A stretch of 64,000 nucleotides of DNA from Pseudoruegeria aquimaris (GCF_900172235.1 NZ_FWFQ01000017.1:1-64000), one strand, 5' to 3'; positions 1 to 8,070 are shown, numbered from the stretch's first letter. Numbers and translations are program-made. The notes: generated by a model not told the origin, from the letters alone.

Positions 1-55
1 ACAGCGGCGAGATCACCGCCCATTCCGCATCGCTCACATCGTGTCTGCCCGTCAT
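1..55 (-). CDS. IS5-family transposase, N-terminal fragment cut by window edge
   Basis: Only the first 18 codons are inside the window. They read MTGRHDVSDAEWAVISPL, which resembles the N-terminus of IS5-type transposases (a DLTDAEWAVI-like start). A strong ribosome binding site, GGAGGTG on the - strand (59-65), precedes the ATG at 55. The gene would run leftward out of the window and is divergent from the lrgA-family gene at 176. No terminal inverted repeat of an IS could be identified between 56 and 175. The call rests on a very short peptide. Confidence 0.5.
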   Translation of the reverse strand, partial: MTGRHDVSDAEWAVISPL

Positions 56-175
56 GCTCACCTCCGTTTCCGAAAGTGAATCATCACACCGCCAAAAACG
101 GAATCCCGTTTATGAGTTCACGACCTAGGCTCGGCCGGCGGGCAGCCCAGCCCGCCGAAAGCGACCGGAGACACC

Positions 176-453
176 ATGCTGGCCTATCTCACCCTCATCT
201 TCACCTGTCAGTTCCTCGGCGAACTGCTCATGCGCAGCCTCGGGCTGCCCGTGCCCGGACCGGTGGCCGGAATGGTCATGCTCTTTGCCTTCCTGATGTG
301 GCGGGGCGCCGTGCCGGAGGGGCTGGACGTGGCCGCACGCGGGCTGCTTCAGAACCTCTCGCTCCTCTTCGTGCCGGCGGGCGCGGGCGTCGTGCTGCAC
401 CTGCGGCTGCTGGGGGAGGGGCTGGTGCCGGTGACCGTCTCGCTCGTCATCTC
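176..453 (+). pseudogene. CidA/LrgA-family holin-like membrane protein, 5' part, interrupted by prophage
   Basis: The start has a GGAG site just upstream. The encoded hydrophobic protein has the CidA/LrgA pattern: a first membrane segment, then LGLPVPGPVAGMVMLF, then NLSLLFVPAGAGVV. The family forms small membrane proteins that act with an LrgB/CidB partner and have been linked to cell lysis control and metabolite transport. The gene is broken at 453 by the prophage; read-through into phage DNA gives a 114-residue chimera ending at 520. The missing 3' end is at 39183-39269, and joining the parts over the 8-bp repeat gives a 118-residue protein in frame. The lrgB-family gene that should follow is now 38.7 kb away. 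Confidence 0.88.
446..453. repeat. 8-bp direct repeat at left prophage junction
   Basis: GTCATCTC is found here and again at 39183-39190, immediately outside the two prophage ends. It is the apparent target-site duplication. Mu itself makes a 5-bp duplication; here the match is 8 bp. Placing the ends at 454 and 39182 puts the first transposase-type site exactly 8 nt from each end, which supports the 8-bp reading, although three matching bases could be chance. Confidence 0.75.
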
Positions 454-461
454 TATAGCGC

Positions 462-505
462 GACACAAGGTTTGCGCAATCCAGACACAAGGTTTGCACA
501 CTCCC
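462..505. promoter_or_regulatory. Left-end transposase binding sites (Mu R1/R2-like)
   Basis: Two direct copies start at 462 and 484, exactly 22 bp apart: GACACAAGGTTTGCGCAATC and GACACAAGGTTTGCACACTC. The first begins 8 nt from the prophage end. A weaker third copy may follow near 506-527. Contiguous 22-bp spacing is the arrangement of the MuA sites at the right end of Mu. Related copies in the opposite orientation lie near the other end (39008-39174). Confidence 0.75.
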
Positions 506-538
506 GGAGCGCCGATTTGAGCGGGGTTTAAACGCCCC

Positions 539-1336
539 TCAAACGTTGCTGATAATGAGCTCTCCGACCCGCTTCGCGCCGCCCTTGGCGACGGTGTAGG
601 TGGTCTCCACGGGCTCGATATTGAACCCGGCAAACAGGTCCCGAACCTCGGGTCGATCGTTGATCGAGAACAGGAACCGCCCCTCGATCTGGTGGAGCAG
701 GATGACCAGCTTCATGAAGTCCGGGCGACCGAACATGCCCTTTCCATAGTCGCCCTCGTTGCCCCAGTAGGGCGGGTCCAGATAGAACAGGGTGCCCGGC
801 CGATCGTACCGGGTGATGAACTTCTCATAGGACAGGCACTCGATCACCACGCGCGCCAGGCGGCTGTGAACCTCCTCCAGCATGGTGCCCAGTTTGGTGA
901 TGTCGAACCGCGCCGGGCGGTCGGGCGCGACCCCAAAATTCCGCCCCGAAACCTTGCCGCCGAAGGCCGTGTTCTGCAGGTAGAGGAACCGGGCTGCGCG
1001 CTCCAGATCGGTGAGTGTTTCGGGGTCGGTGGCGACCAGGCGCTCGAACTCCACGCGGGTGGTCAGCTGGAACCGCATCATGTCCATGAAGGCCACATAG
1101 TGCCGCTGCAGGATGCGGAAGAACGTCGCCACGTCCCGGCTGTAATCGTTGATCACCTCCGACTTCGGGGCCTGATGTCGGCGCAGGAACACGCCCGCCA
1201 TGCCGACGAACACCTCGGCATAACAGTCATGCGGAATGGCATCGATCCGCTGGATGATATGGCGCGCAAGGTTGCGCTTGCCGCCCAGGTAGGGCGCGAG
1301 TGGGGTCAGGGGCTCGACGGCCGTCAGCTTGGTCAT
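539..1336 (-). CDS. D12-class (Dam-like) adenine-N6 DNA methyltransferase
   Basis: A 265-residue protein with the D12/Dam family layout: an N-terminal SAM-binding motif in PYLGGKRNLARHI (about residues 16-28) and the catalytic LDPPYW motif (about residues 188-193). It would transfer a methyl group from SAM to adenine in a specific DNA sequence. Its ATG overlaps the stop of the reverse transcriptase gene (ATGA), so the two are translationally coupled. It is the last gene before the prophage end, the place where Mu carries its DNA-modification gene mom. The likely role is protection of phage DNA from host restriction; the target sequence cannot be told from the gene. Confidence 0.9.
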   Translation of the reverse strand: MTKLTAVEPLTPLAPYLGGKRNLARHIIQRIDAIPHDCYAEVFVGMAGVFLRRHQAPKSEVINDYSRDVATFFRILQRHYVAFMDMMRFQLTTRVEFERLVATDPETLTDLERAARFLYLQNTAFGGKVSGRNFGVAPDRPARFDITKLGTMLEEVHSRLARVVIECLSYEKFITRYDRPGTLFYLDPPYWGNEGDYGKGMFGRPDFMKLVILLHQIEGRFLFSINDRPEVRDLFAGFNIEPVETTYTVAKGGAKRVGELIISNV

Positions 1337-2409
1337 TTGGCCCTCCTTTGGACTTCAAGCGGTGGCGGAATGAACGGCACATCGCACAGGACGCGGGTGC
1401 GCAGCTTGTAGGTGTTGGCGTGACCGGCATGGCCGATCCAGCTCATGATGACCTGATGAACCTGATCCCAGGTCGTCTTGCCCTCGCGATAGAGCCGCGC
1501 CATGCGCTTCATCTTGCGCCGCATCCGGCCTGCGCTGTCCTTCCTGATCTTCCGGTGGGTGGGCCAGATGCGGTAGCCAAGGAAATCGAGCGCGCGGCCG
1601 TTGCTGGGCGCGACCGGGAAGATCTGGGTCTTGTGGTTGCAGCGCAGCCCCAGGCGGGCATGCAGGAAGTCCTCGATGTCGCGGCGCACCTGGTGGAGGT
1701 GGGCCTTGTCATGCCCGACGACAGCAAAGTCGTCCATGTAGCGCAGGTACTGCTTTTCGCGGAGGTCGAACTTCACGAACTCGTCCAGCTCGTGCAGGTA
1801 GATGTTGGCGAAGAGCTGCGAGGTCAGATTGCCGATCGGGATCCCGCGCGGCAGCGGATCGCCCGCCTCGGCCGTGCTGTCGATGATGTTGTCGATCAGC
1901 CAGAGGGTGTCGCTGCAGGCCACGCGGCGGCGGATCAGCCGCTTGAGCACGTCATGGCAGATCGAGGGGAAGTACTTGGCGATGTCGGCCTTGAGAACGA
2001 ACACCTGCCCGTGCTCGCGCAGGGTGGCGCGCAGGAATGCCTGGGCGCGATCGGCACCCGCATGGGTGCCCTTGCCAGGCCGACAGGCATAGGTGTCGAA
2101 GATGAAGCGCGAGGCCCAGATCGGGTCAATCGTCTCGACCAGCGCATGCTGCACGATGCGGTCCTTGATCGGCAGCGCGGCGATGTCGCGCTCCTTGGGC
2201 TCGAAGACCTTGAAGTTGCGGTAAGGCCCGGTCTGGTAGGTTTTTCAGAGAAGGCTGTTCTGGATCTCGATCAGGTTGCTTTCGAGGTTGGTCTCGAAGC
2301 GGATCACGTCCATCTGATGCCGCCGCCCCTTCACGACGCGGCCATAGGCGCGATGCAGGGCCTCGAAGGTTGTCAGATGCTCGAACAGGTTCTTGTAGGT
2401 CTTGGCCAT
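1333..2409 (-). pseudogene. DGR reverse transcriptase with in-frame TGA at codon 55
   Basis: Read from the ATG at 2409, the frame encodes 358 residues with one internal stop: TGA on the - strand at 2247-2245. The frame is open on both sides. It carries the DGR-type motif IPIGNLTSQLFANIY and the catalytic YMDD (in RYMDDFAV), and resembles the reverse transcriptase of Bordetella phage BPP-1 along its length (for example TYACRPGKGTHAG and FLGYRIWPTH). The enzyme copies the TR RNA, with errors at adenines, into cDNA that replaces the variable repeat. The TGA most simply reflects a TGG Trp codon changed by one base. A product starting after the stop would lack the N-terminal 54 residues or more. 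Loss of function, read-through, or a sequencing error are all possible. Confidence 0.9.
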
Positions 2410-2580
2410 CAAGCCGCCTTTCGCGGGGCTCGGCCGGAGCGAGGGGTCACCACCAGCCGATGGCTACTGTCCCGCTCCGGCCTGTTCACTTCTTTCGGCA
2501 CTTGGCCGAGGAGCACAGGTCCTTTCGAAGGTGCACTGGAAGCAGCCCCTTGAGGCTGCGACTTCTGGCGTTCCCCGAGA
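2410..2580 (-). ncRNA. DGR spacer RNA between TR and reverse transcriptase gene
   Basis: About 170 bases with no convincing gene lie between the TR and the reverse transcriptase start. On the - strand they hold a GCAGCC/GGCTGC hairpin just after the TR and a long-range pair CGGAGCG/CGCTCCG further on. In BPP-1 the corresponding spacer is a structured RNA that binds the reverse transcriptase-Avd complex and is needed for cDNA synthesis. The role here is inferred from position and the visible pairings. Confidence 0.55.
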
Positions 2581-2696
2581 GCGGGCCGGAAGCCGATGTT
2601 CGTGTTCGCGTTCGAACGCGCGTTGTTCAGGTTGAGGGCGAAGACGCCAGCATTGCCGCCGTTGTTCCAGTTGCCCCCACGGATCGGCAGACGCTC
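2581..2696 (-). repeat. DGR template repeat (TR)
   Basis: About 116 bp that match VR1 (3140-3255) and, over 104 bp, VR2 (30290-30393). Read on the - strand in the target frame it is rich in AAC Asn codons: 10 Asn codons, 9 of them AAC, around an invariant RGG-N-W core and an IGFRPA end. AAC codons are typical of DGR templates because changing the adenines gives many residues without stops. It lies between avd and the reverse transcriptase gene, as in BPP-1. Confidence 0.95.
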
Positions 2697-2704
2697 AAGC
2701 CACA

Positions 2705-3052
2705 TTACCCGCGCCCCCTTTCCTGCAAGCTCTTGAACCAGCTGCCGATCATGCGGCCGATCTCATCAAGATGACGACCCCAGACTTCGTAGCTTTTGAA
2801 TGAGAGGTATCCGAGCTTCTGGGCCATCCTGACCTGGCTGCGCAGCAAGTCGAGCTCCGCGTCCAGGTCTTGCATCGTGGTCTTCTTGAAGTACCGCTTG
2901 TTGCAGATGATGATCAGACGAAGCAGGTTCCACATCGTGTTGCGGATTTCCTGGCTGAGCACGTGGCGCTCAGCCTTGGGAAATTGCCGCAACACGACAT
3001 AGCCATATGCGATCATATCCTCGCATTTACGGCGGATTTTAAGGTCCTCCAC
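2705..3052 (-). CDS. avd: Avd-like DGR accessory variability determinant
   Basis: The product is a 115-residue, strongly basic, all-helical protein. Helices can be predicted at about KIRRKCEDMIAYGYVVLRQF, LSQEIRNTMWNLLRLIII, LDAELDLLRSQVRMAQKL and FKSYEVWGRHLDEIGRMIG, matching the four-helix bundle of Avd. Avd forms a pentamer that binds the reverse transcriptase and the TR RNA and is required for mutagenic copying. I chose the GTG at 3052 because AGGAGG lies 5 nt upstream and because a longer frame would run into the VR1 repeat. It sits between VR1 and TR, the standard DGR place. Confidence 0.88.
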   Translation of the reverse strand: MEDLKIRRKCEDMIAYGYVVLRQFPKAERHVLSQEIRNTMWNLLRLIIICNKRYFKKTTMQDLDAELDLLRSQVRMAQKLGYLSFKSYEVWGRHLDEIGRMIGSWFKSLQERGRG

Positions 3053-3081
3053 CGCACCCTCCTTCGTTGGTTCAAGGGCAA

Positions 3082-3103
3082 GGGGCGGGCTATCGCCCGC
3101 CCC
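3082..3103. promoter_or_regulatory. DNA hairpin/cruciform after VR1
   Basis: A perfect inverted repeat with 9-bp arms (GGGGCGGGC and its complement) around a 4-base loop. It lies 23 bp past the stop codon of the first DGR target. In studied DGRs a stem of 7-10 bp with a 4-base loop just downstream of the VR is needed for target recognition. A matching structure follows VR2 at 30232-30255. It could also act as a terminator, but no T-run follows. Confidence 0.8.
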
Positions 3104-3126
3104 GGCAGAAATCAGGTGATCAGATG

Positions 3127-4206
3127 TCAGATCACGAAAGCGGGCCGGAAGCCGATGTACGTGCTCACGTGCGAACGCGCGCTGTTCAGGAGGAGGGCGA
3201 AGACGCCAGCATTGCCGCCGCGGGCCCAGCCGCCCCCACGGAGCGGCAGACACTCGCCCTCGTTGCGCATGTAGAAGCGCCCACGCTCGATCGTGGCGTC
3301 ATGCGGGAACATGCCCAGAAGCTTCAGCAGGTTCGGCACGGTCACGCCCGCGGCGGCCGTGAGGTCCTTGTATTGCTGAGAGGCCGAGGTGGTCCCGTCC
3401 GACTGGCTGGTCACCGAGGTAGCCAGCTGCGGGCTGCCCGTGCCGGTTGCCCCGGTCGCGTCCCATTTCAGGGTGCCCGAGGTGCCGGGCGTCACCAGGG
3501 TGCCGTCCGGCATGATCGCGCGCCAGAGCGTGCTGGCGTTCGAATGATCGGCATCCGTGGCCGCCGCGTTGTTGTCGGGGATGATCTGGATCTCGCCATC
3601 GACCAGGCGAAGGCCGCGCTGCCATTCCCAGACATTGCCGGTCAGGTCCGCGATGCCCGCCGGGCTGTTGTCGTGGAACCAGCTGGCCGGGCCGGAGCCG
3701 GTCAGGGTGCGGGCGGTGCCGGTCGCATCGCCCGGCGCGCCGCCATCCTGCCGCCGCCCGGTCTCGTAGGTCTGGGCGTGATCGCGGCCCCAGTTGGTGT
3801 TGCCGCGCGGCATGAAGCCGTTCTTCCAGCACCAAAGCGCGACGGCCGACCACTCGGCATTCGTCATCATGTGCCAGCCCGGCCCCTTGACCGAGCACAG
3901 CGCATCGGCGGTGTCGAAATTGATCCAGGCCGAAGGGTCCTGCCCCGGCATCGACAGGGCGTGGTTGTCGTGAACGCGCGCCAGGAACTTGCCGACGAAG
4001 ATCTCGGACTTCTGGACACCGCCGACGATGAAGGCCGGGTGGGTGCCCGAGCCGAGCGCCGGGTCGATGTCCTCGATGTTGAAGCGCGGCACCACGCACA
4101 TGACCGAAGGATAGCCCTTCGCGTCATAGAGCACGGTGTTGACGCCGCCCGATGCGACCTCGACAGACTGGCGCAGGGCGTCAGGCGTGGAAATGGTGAT
4201 CCCCAT
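3127..4206 (-). CDS. DGR target protein 1: lectin-fold (FGE-type) tail-tip protein with VR1 at C-terminus
   Basis: A 359-residue protein whose C-terminal two thirds have the formylglycine-generating-enzyme/C-type lectin signature (WHMMTNAEWSAVALWCW, LTGNVWEWQRG, and a final IGFRPAF). Residues from about 316 to 355 are encoded by VR1. This fold is used by DGR phages to display variable receptor-binding residues. It follows the tail fibre genes, so the likely role is adsorption specificity at the tail tip. I chose the ATG at 4206 because GAGGAG is 8 nt upstream; a GTG at 4215 overlaps the previous stop but has no room for a ribosome binding site. Confidence 0.9.
   Translation of the reverse strand: MGITISTPDALRQSVEVASGGVNTVLYDAKGYPSVMCVVPRFNIEDIDPALGSGTHPAFIVGGVQKSEIFVGKFLARVHDNHALSMPGQDPSAWINFDTADALCSVKGPGWHMMTNAEWSAVALWCWKNGFMPRGNTNWGRDHAQTYETGRRQDGGAPGDATGTARTLTGSGPASWFHDNSPAGIADLTGNVWEWQRGLRLVDGEIQIIPDNNAAATDADHSNASTLWRAIMPDGTLVTPGTSGTLKWDATGATGTGSPQLATSVTSQSDGTTSASQQYKDLTAAAGVTVPNLLKLLGMFPHDATIERGRFYMRNEGECLPLRGGGWARGGNAGVFALLLNSARSHVSTYIGFRPAFVI
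3140..3255 (-). repeat. DGR variable repeat 1 (VR1)
   Basis: It aligns without gaps to the TR (2581-2696). On the coding strand 13 of the 15 differences fall at TR adenines; the other two are C to T. Eight of ten template Asn codons are changed (to Gly, Ala, Arg, Leu, Ser, His, Ser, Tyr), plus Ile to Leu at an adenine. The repeat ends in the invariant GGCTTCCGGCCCGCT, the likely initiation-of-homing region, followed by the stop codon and the hairpin at 3082-3103. Confidence 0.95.
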
Positions 4207-4211
4207 GAAGG

Positions 4212-4562
4212 TCACTCCTCTGTTTCAGTGGGTTCGTTCGCTTCGGGCACCGCCCAAAGCTGCAATGTCACGGCCGAAACCTGACAGGGCTGCGGCACCG
4301 AGACGGTCTGGGTCACTTCTTCCCCGTCGATGGTCTCGGTCACCTCCTCCGCATAGCGGCGCGGCGGAATGGTGATGACGGCGGCGAAGGTGTCGCCCTC
4401 GAAAGACAGCGCGCCGCTGGCATCGGCAAAGACGGTGATCACGCGCTCGACGTCGCGCTGCTCCTCGTCGATGTCGATCGTCAGGCTGCCGCCCAGGGTC
4501 AGGATGCACTCATCGAGCGATGCGGTGATCTTGTGGCCCTCGTTCATGTGGATGATGTTCAT
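4212..4562 (-). CDS. Hypothetical phage tail-region protein
   Basis: A 116-residue acidic protein that I do not recognise. It is predicted to be mainly beta strand, ends in an acidic tail (PTETEE), and has no membrane segment. It lies between the tail fibre gene (4572) and the DGR target 1 gene and overlaps the start region of the latter by a few bases. That suggests it is made together with the adsorption apparatus, perhaps as a fibre-tip connector or chaperone for the lectin-fold protein. No motif supports a firmer call. Confidence 0.75.
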   Translation of the reverse strand: MNIIHMNEGHKITASLDECILTLGGSLTIDIDEEQRDVERVITVFADASGALSFEGDTFAAVITIPPRRYAEEVTETIDGEEVTQTVSVPQPCQVSAVTLQLWAVPEANEPTETEE

Positions 4563-4571
4563 GGTGCGTCC

Positions 4572-5489
4572 TCACTGGTAGCGCGGATTGAGAAGGGTCC
4601 AGCGGACATGGACATTGTCCGCGCTGCCCGTCTGGCGAAGCTTGAAGCCGTTGCGGGCCTTGTCGTAGACCACGAGCGTTCCGACCGCCGCCGGATCGGT
4701 GGCGCTCTCGACCTCCAGCTCCACGGCATAGTCGGCCGCCGGAAGCGCCTCGGGGAAGGACACCGATGCCCAGGGATCGAAGGTGGTCAGCCAGGCGTTC
4801 GCGGCCTGGATCACGCGCAGATCGGTTAGCGTGACCGCCGACAGGCTGTTGCCGGTGTTGTTGGCGGGCACGGTCACCCGGTAGAGCGGCAGGCCGTTGT
4901 CGGGCACCTCCTGCGCGATCTGTACCTCGTAGCTGCTGCCCGAGCCGATCAGGAAGGCATAGTAGTCCAGCGCCTCGCTGGTCTCGTTCAAGGGCACCGA
5001 GACGTGATAGTCGTCATCGGCCAGCGACACGATCATCCCGTCGATCTTGGCGCGGCTGACGCCGGTCCCGACCGTGCCGGATTGCGACAGATGCAGGGCG
5101 CGGATGTCGGATTTGCTCAACACCATCCCGGTGATGACGTGCTTGTTCTTGATGACCACGGACCCCTGCGCCAGCACCCGCTTGCGCAGCACCTGCATCT
5201 CGCGCGCCAGGACGCCGCCGAGGCCGAGCGCCTCCTGCATGCCCGCGAGGATCGCGACCTGCTGTTCGGGCGAGAAGGCGTCATAGCCTGCCAGCCGGTC
5301 GCCCAGGTTGGCAAAGCCGCCGCGCGCGGCGACCAGCTCGTCGGCCTTTTCCTTCAGCCAGGCGGTGCGGTTGGCCAGCTGCTTGGCCTGGACGTTCGAG
5401 ATACCGTCCGGGCCGCCGACCACCGGGTCGGTCAGCTCGATCTGGTAGATCCCGGAGGGGTAGGTTGTGGTTTCGGGCAAGTTCGCCAT
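4572..5489 (-). CDS. Phage tail fibre protein
   Basis: A 305-residue protein. Its N-terminus (TYPSGIYQIELTDPVVGG, then DGISNVQAKQLANRTAWLKE) matches the conserved opening of Mu-like and P2-like tail fibre proteins that attach to the baseplate. The middle is helical or coiled coil (AREMQVLRKRVLAQG) and the C-terminal third is beta-rich. It follows the baseplate genes I and J in the usual order and would link the baseplate to the receptor-binding lectin-fold protein encoded downstream. The length is short for a complete fibre, consistent with a separate tip protein. Confidence 0.8.
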   Translation of the reverse strand: MANLPETTTYPSGIYQIELTDPVVGGPDGISNVQAKQLANRTAWLKEKADELVAARGGFANLGDRLAGYDAFSPEQQVAILAGMQEALGLGGVLAREMQVLRKRVLAQGSVVIKNKHVITGMVLSKSDIRALHLSQSGTVGTGVSRAKIDGMIVSLADDDYHVSVPLNETSEALDYYAFLIGSGSSYEVQIAQEVPDNGLPLYRVTVPANNTGNSLSAVTLTDLRVIQAANAWLTTFDPWASVSFPEALPAADYAVELEVESATDPAAVGTLVVYDKARNGFKLRQTGSADNVHVRWTLLNPRYQ

Positions 5490-5506
5490 GAGTGCGGCTC
5501 CTGTTC

Positions 5507-5944
5507 TTAGAAGATGATGGTCCAGGTCCCGTCGAGGCTGATGTCGTCGGCCTTCTCGATCGGGGCGCGGGTCTTGCGGGCGAAGAGGGTGCTGTCGACC
5601 GTGATCAGGCCGAACTCACGGATGACCTTGCCGTTCGCCTCGGCGGTCTCCAGTCTCCAGTCGAACTGCACCCGGCCAGGGCCGGGGTAGCTGTGGCCTT
5701 GCAGGTTCTTGATGAAGGGCGCGGTGAGGGCGGTGTCGTCGGGCGTTGGCCCGCTGCCATTGGTGCCGACCCCGATGCGGTTGATGGTCTTGCCCGCGCC
5801 GTCGCCCGCGATCAGCTGGGCCAGCGCGGTGCGCGCGCCCACCATGATCATGTTGTCGTCGCGCCAGCAGTCGATCAGGACCCCGCTGCGGCGGATGTTG
5901 ATCAGGAGCGAGCCTCTCAGGGCGATGGTTTCGGTGGCGTTCAT
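5507..5944 (-). CDS. Phage tail protein of unknown role between gpI and tail fibre
   Basis: A 145-residue protein with no recognised catalytic motif. It is predicted to be mixed alpha/beta, contains INRIGVGTNGSGPTPDDTALT, and ends in a beta-rich segment. Proteins with a GxGT-like stretch and an intact TPDDTALT motif are seen next to tail fibre genes in Mu-like phages. The gene lies 7 bp after the gpI gene and 17 bp before the fibre gene in the same transcription unit, so a structural or fibre-attachment role is likely but unproven. Confidence 0.7.
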   Translation of the reverse strand: MNATETIALRGSLLINIRRSGVLIDCWRDDNMIMVGARTALAQLIAGDGAGKTINRIGVGTNGSGPTPDDTALTAPFIKNLQGHSYPGPGRVQFDWRLETAEANGKVIREFGLITVDSTLFARKTRAPIEKADDISLDGTWTIIF

Positions 5945-5951
5945 GGCACCC

Positions 5952-6977
5952 TCAATAAGCGGTTAAATCGGTGGTAACGGGGCCTGAATGGAACACGCCG
6001 GTGTAGAACGGGCGCGCGCCCGAGTGCCCGATCGATCCATCGTAAAGGTCGCCCGCGTGGCGATACCGGCCATCATGCCGGATGTGGCGCGTCAGCCGGA
6101 TCGGCATGGCAAGATCGGCCATCGGCGGCTGGTCCGCGCCATAGTTGATGGCCGAGTGCAGGTAGTGGCCATTGTAAGAGGGCGAGACCTCGATCCGGTC
6201 CTCGGCCGCAAGGTCGATCCCCATTGCCAGCAGGACGCGCTGACTGTCATGGCGCTCGCCCGCCTCGCCCCAGCCCGAGTAATCGGCCGAGGCGTCATGG
6301 GCCAGAGCCGCATCATGCAGGTGCCGGGTGCCGTGATCATGGCGGATCGCGCCGTCATAGCGCCGCCCCCAGGGCAGCACGTCTTCCGCGAAATGCCGAA
6401 CGGTGGTGTCAGCTTCCTCGTCCGGCTCAAGGCTGTCCTCGACCCCCGCCCGGAACCCGATATCCACCAGGTGCGAGCGGGCATTCTTCCAGCGCTCGAT
6501 CAGCGCCACGAGGCGGGTGATCTGCGCGGCATCCACCCCCTTGTTCTCGCCCAGGTCCAGCAGGACGCGGAACAGCGCCCAGCGGGTGCCGCCGCCATAG
6601 GTCTCGACGGCCGAGTAGGTCTTGTCGCCGTCATAAAGCGCGATCGGCAGGCCCTCGACGATCTCGGCATCGGCATAGCCGAGCGCCTTGACCGCCTCAC
6701 GGATCGCCCAGGGTGTGCCGCGATGGCGGTGCAGATCGAGCGCGCGGCGGATCAGGGCGCGGCGCTCCTCGGGGGTGGTCGCCAGATCCCAGCCATCGTC
6801 GCCCAGGATGTTGAACTGCCAAGCGAGCAGCGACAAGGCATCCTCGGGCAGATCGTCGATGCGGTAGACCAGCAGCGTGGTCAGGTCGAGATTGTCGAGC
6901 CGCCCGATCAGCTTCAGCAGCGCGCGGCTGCGCTCGTCATCGATCCCGGCAGGCAGAAGGCGCAGATCGTCAGCCAT
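5952..6977 (-). CDS. Phage tail protein I (P2 gpI-like baseplate protein)
   Basis: A 341-residue protein. The N-terminal half carries the P2 gpI pattern: LPEDALSLLAWQFNI, then RRALIRRALDLHRHRGTPWAIREAV, then a short LVDIGF. P2 gpI is part of the baseplate and is needed to start tail assembly. The C-terminal half (after about residue 180) is an extra His-, Asp- and Tyr-rich region with repeated DGxxxH, YSGW and YxG units, longer than in P2, perhaps a fibre-docking extension. The start overlaps the end of the gpJ gene by 8 bases. Confidence 0.88.
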   Translation of the reverse strand: MADDLRLLPAGIDDERSRALLKLIGRLDNLDLTTLLVYRIDDLPEDALSLLAWQFNILGDDGWDLATTPEERRALIRRALDLHRHRGTPWAIREAVKALGYADAEIVEGLPIALYDGDKTYSAVETYGGGTRWALFRVLLDLGENKGVDAAQITRLVALIERWKNARSHLVDIGFRAGVEDSLEPDEEADTTVRHFAEDVLPWGRRYDGAIRHDHGTRHLHDAALAHDASADYSGWGEAGERHDSQRVLLAMGIDLAAEDRIEVSPSYNGHYLHSAINYGADQPPMADLAMPIRLTRHIRHDGRYRHAGDLYDGSIGHSGARPFYTGVFHSGPVTTDLTAY

Positions 6978-8070
6978 CTGCGGACCCCGCGAGGGTGATC
7001 GCGATGCCTTCGCAATCGGCCCATTCCTCCGCGCCCAGCTCGCGCCAGGCGGGCGTGTTCAGCTCGACGCGATAGACGCCCGCGACCGACAGTGCCGAGA
7101 TGAACTGGCTGGGCACAAGGTCGCGACCAAGCCCGGCGCGCCGCTCGGCCGCATAGGCTTCGGCCGCCTTCTGGACGGCAGCCATGGTGCTGGTCGGATC
7201 GGCGTTGCGATAGAGCGTGACCTGCGCGGCGATCTGGTAGCCCACGCGGGCAGGGGCCGCGACCTCGACCTTGTCGGTCAGCGGGCGGACCTTGTCATCC
7301 GAGACCACCTCGGCCACCAGATCGAGCATCTCGGATCCCGGCAGGCCGGTGTCGGTCAGGATGTGGATGCGCACGAGGCCGGGGCGCGGGCTCAGCACGG
7401 CGGCGTCGATGATGGATTGATGCGCGCTGACCGCATGCCAGCGGTAGGCCCCGACCGGACCCGCCACCGAGAAGCTCTCGGGGGCCTGCTGGATGCGCGC
7501 GCGCAGACGGTCATCGGTTTCACCGGCGCGCCCGCCATAGGTCACCGAGACGTTGGTCGCGGTGACGCCAGGCAGCGGATCGAGGAGCGAGGACACCTGC
7601 CCCGGAATGTAGCCGTTGCCCGCAGGCCCGGCGGTTTCCGCCTTGGCCCCGATCTCGATCGACAGCGCCCCTGCGGGGATCTCTGCGGCGGCGTCGGTGG
7701 CGAAGACCACGCGGCCATCGCCGGTCCGCACCCGCGTCTTGGCCGGAATGACGGTGGCCGAGGCGCGCGGCTCGGTCAGGGTGAAGGAAAGCGTGACGAT
7801 CGCCGGGGCTTCGGCCAGGCGCTCCACCCCCAGAAGCTCGCCCAGGTAGTCCAGCATCGGGAAGGCGGCGAAGGCGAGCAGGTTCTGCTTGGCCGCCTCC
7901 TGGATGGCCACCCGGATCAGGCTTTCGCGGTAGGCGATCAGGTCGATGATCAGGCGCTCGACCTGGGCGGGCTGCAGCTTGCGGCCGGTATACGCCTGGT
8001 AATCGGCCACCATCTCGGCGGTGAGCGCGGCCGGATCGCGATCGACGAAGTTCGGCTCAGGCAGCGACAT
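6970..8070 (-). CDS. Baseplate assembly protein J (P2 gpJ-like)
   Basis: The product is a 366-residue protein of the gpJ baseplate-wedge family. Typical features are the N-terminal EMVADYQAYTGRKLQPAQ, the helical LIDLIAYRESLIRVAI and AFAAFPMLDYLGELLGVER, and the central TDDRLRARIQQAPESFSVAG. It forms the periphery of the baseplate of contractile tails. It overlaps the gpW-like gene upstream by 14 bases and the gpI gene downstream by 8, as expected for tightly coupled baseplate genes. Confidence 0.92.
   Translation of the reverse strand: MSLPEPNFVDRDPAALTAEMVADYQAYTGRKLQPAQVERLIIDLIAYRESLIRVAIQEAAKQNLLAFAAFPMLDYLGELLGVERLAEAPAIVTLSFTLTEPRASATVIPAKTRVRTGDGRVVFATDAAAEIPAGALSIEIGAKAETAGPAGNGYIPGQVSSLLDPLPGVTATNVSVTYGGRAGETDDRLRARIQQAPESFSVAGPVGAYRWHAVSAHQSIIDAAVLSPRPGLVRIHILTDTGLPGSEMLDLVAEVVSDDKVRPLTDKVEVAAPARVGYQIAAQVTLYRNADPTSTMAAVQKAAEAYAAERRAGLGRDLVPSQFISALSVAGVYRVELNTPAWRELGAEEWADCEGIAITLAGSADG

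Noticed and set aside
1333-2409. Retron or group II intron reverse transcriptase
   Set aside because: The IGNLTSQ motif, TR/VR pairs and Avd identify a DGR; no intron maturase domain or retron msr/msd pattern is seen.
2409-2705. A protein encoded by the TR and its flank
   Set aside because: The frame resembles target proteins only because the TR is a copy of the VR; there is no separate domain or ribosome binding site, and it is the template RNA region.
3053-3253. A longer N-terminus for Avd
   Set aside because: It would read through the hairpin and VR1 and is Arg/Pro-rich without helices; a good GTG start with AGGAGG exists at 3052.
3067-4284. A 405-codon + strand frame
   Set aside because: It is the reverse reading of DGR target 1, with Arg/Gly/Ala-rich shadow composition.
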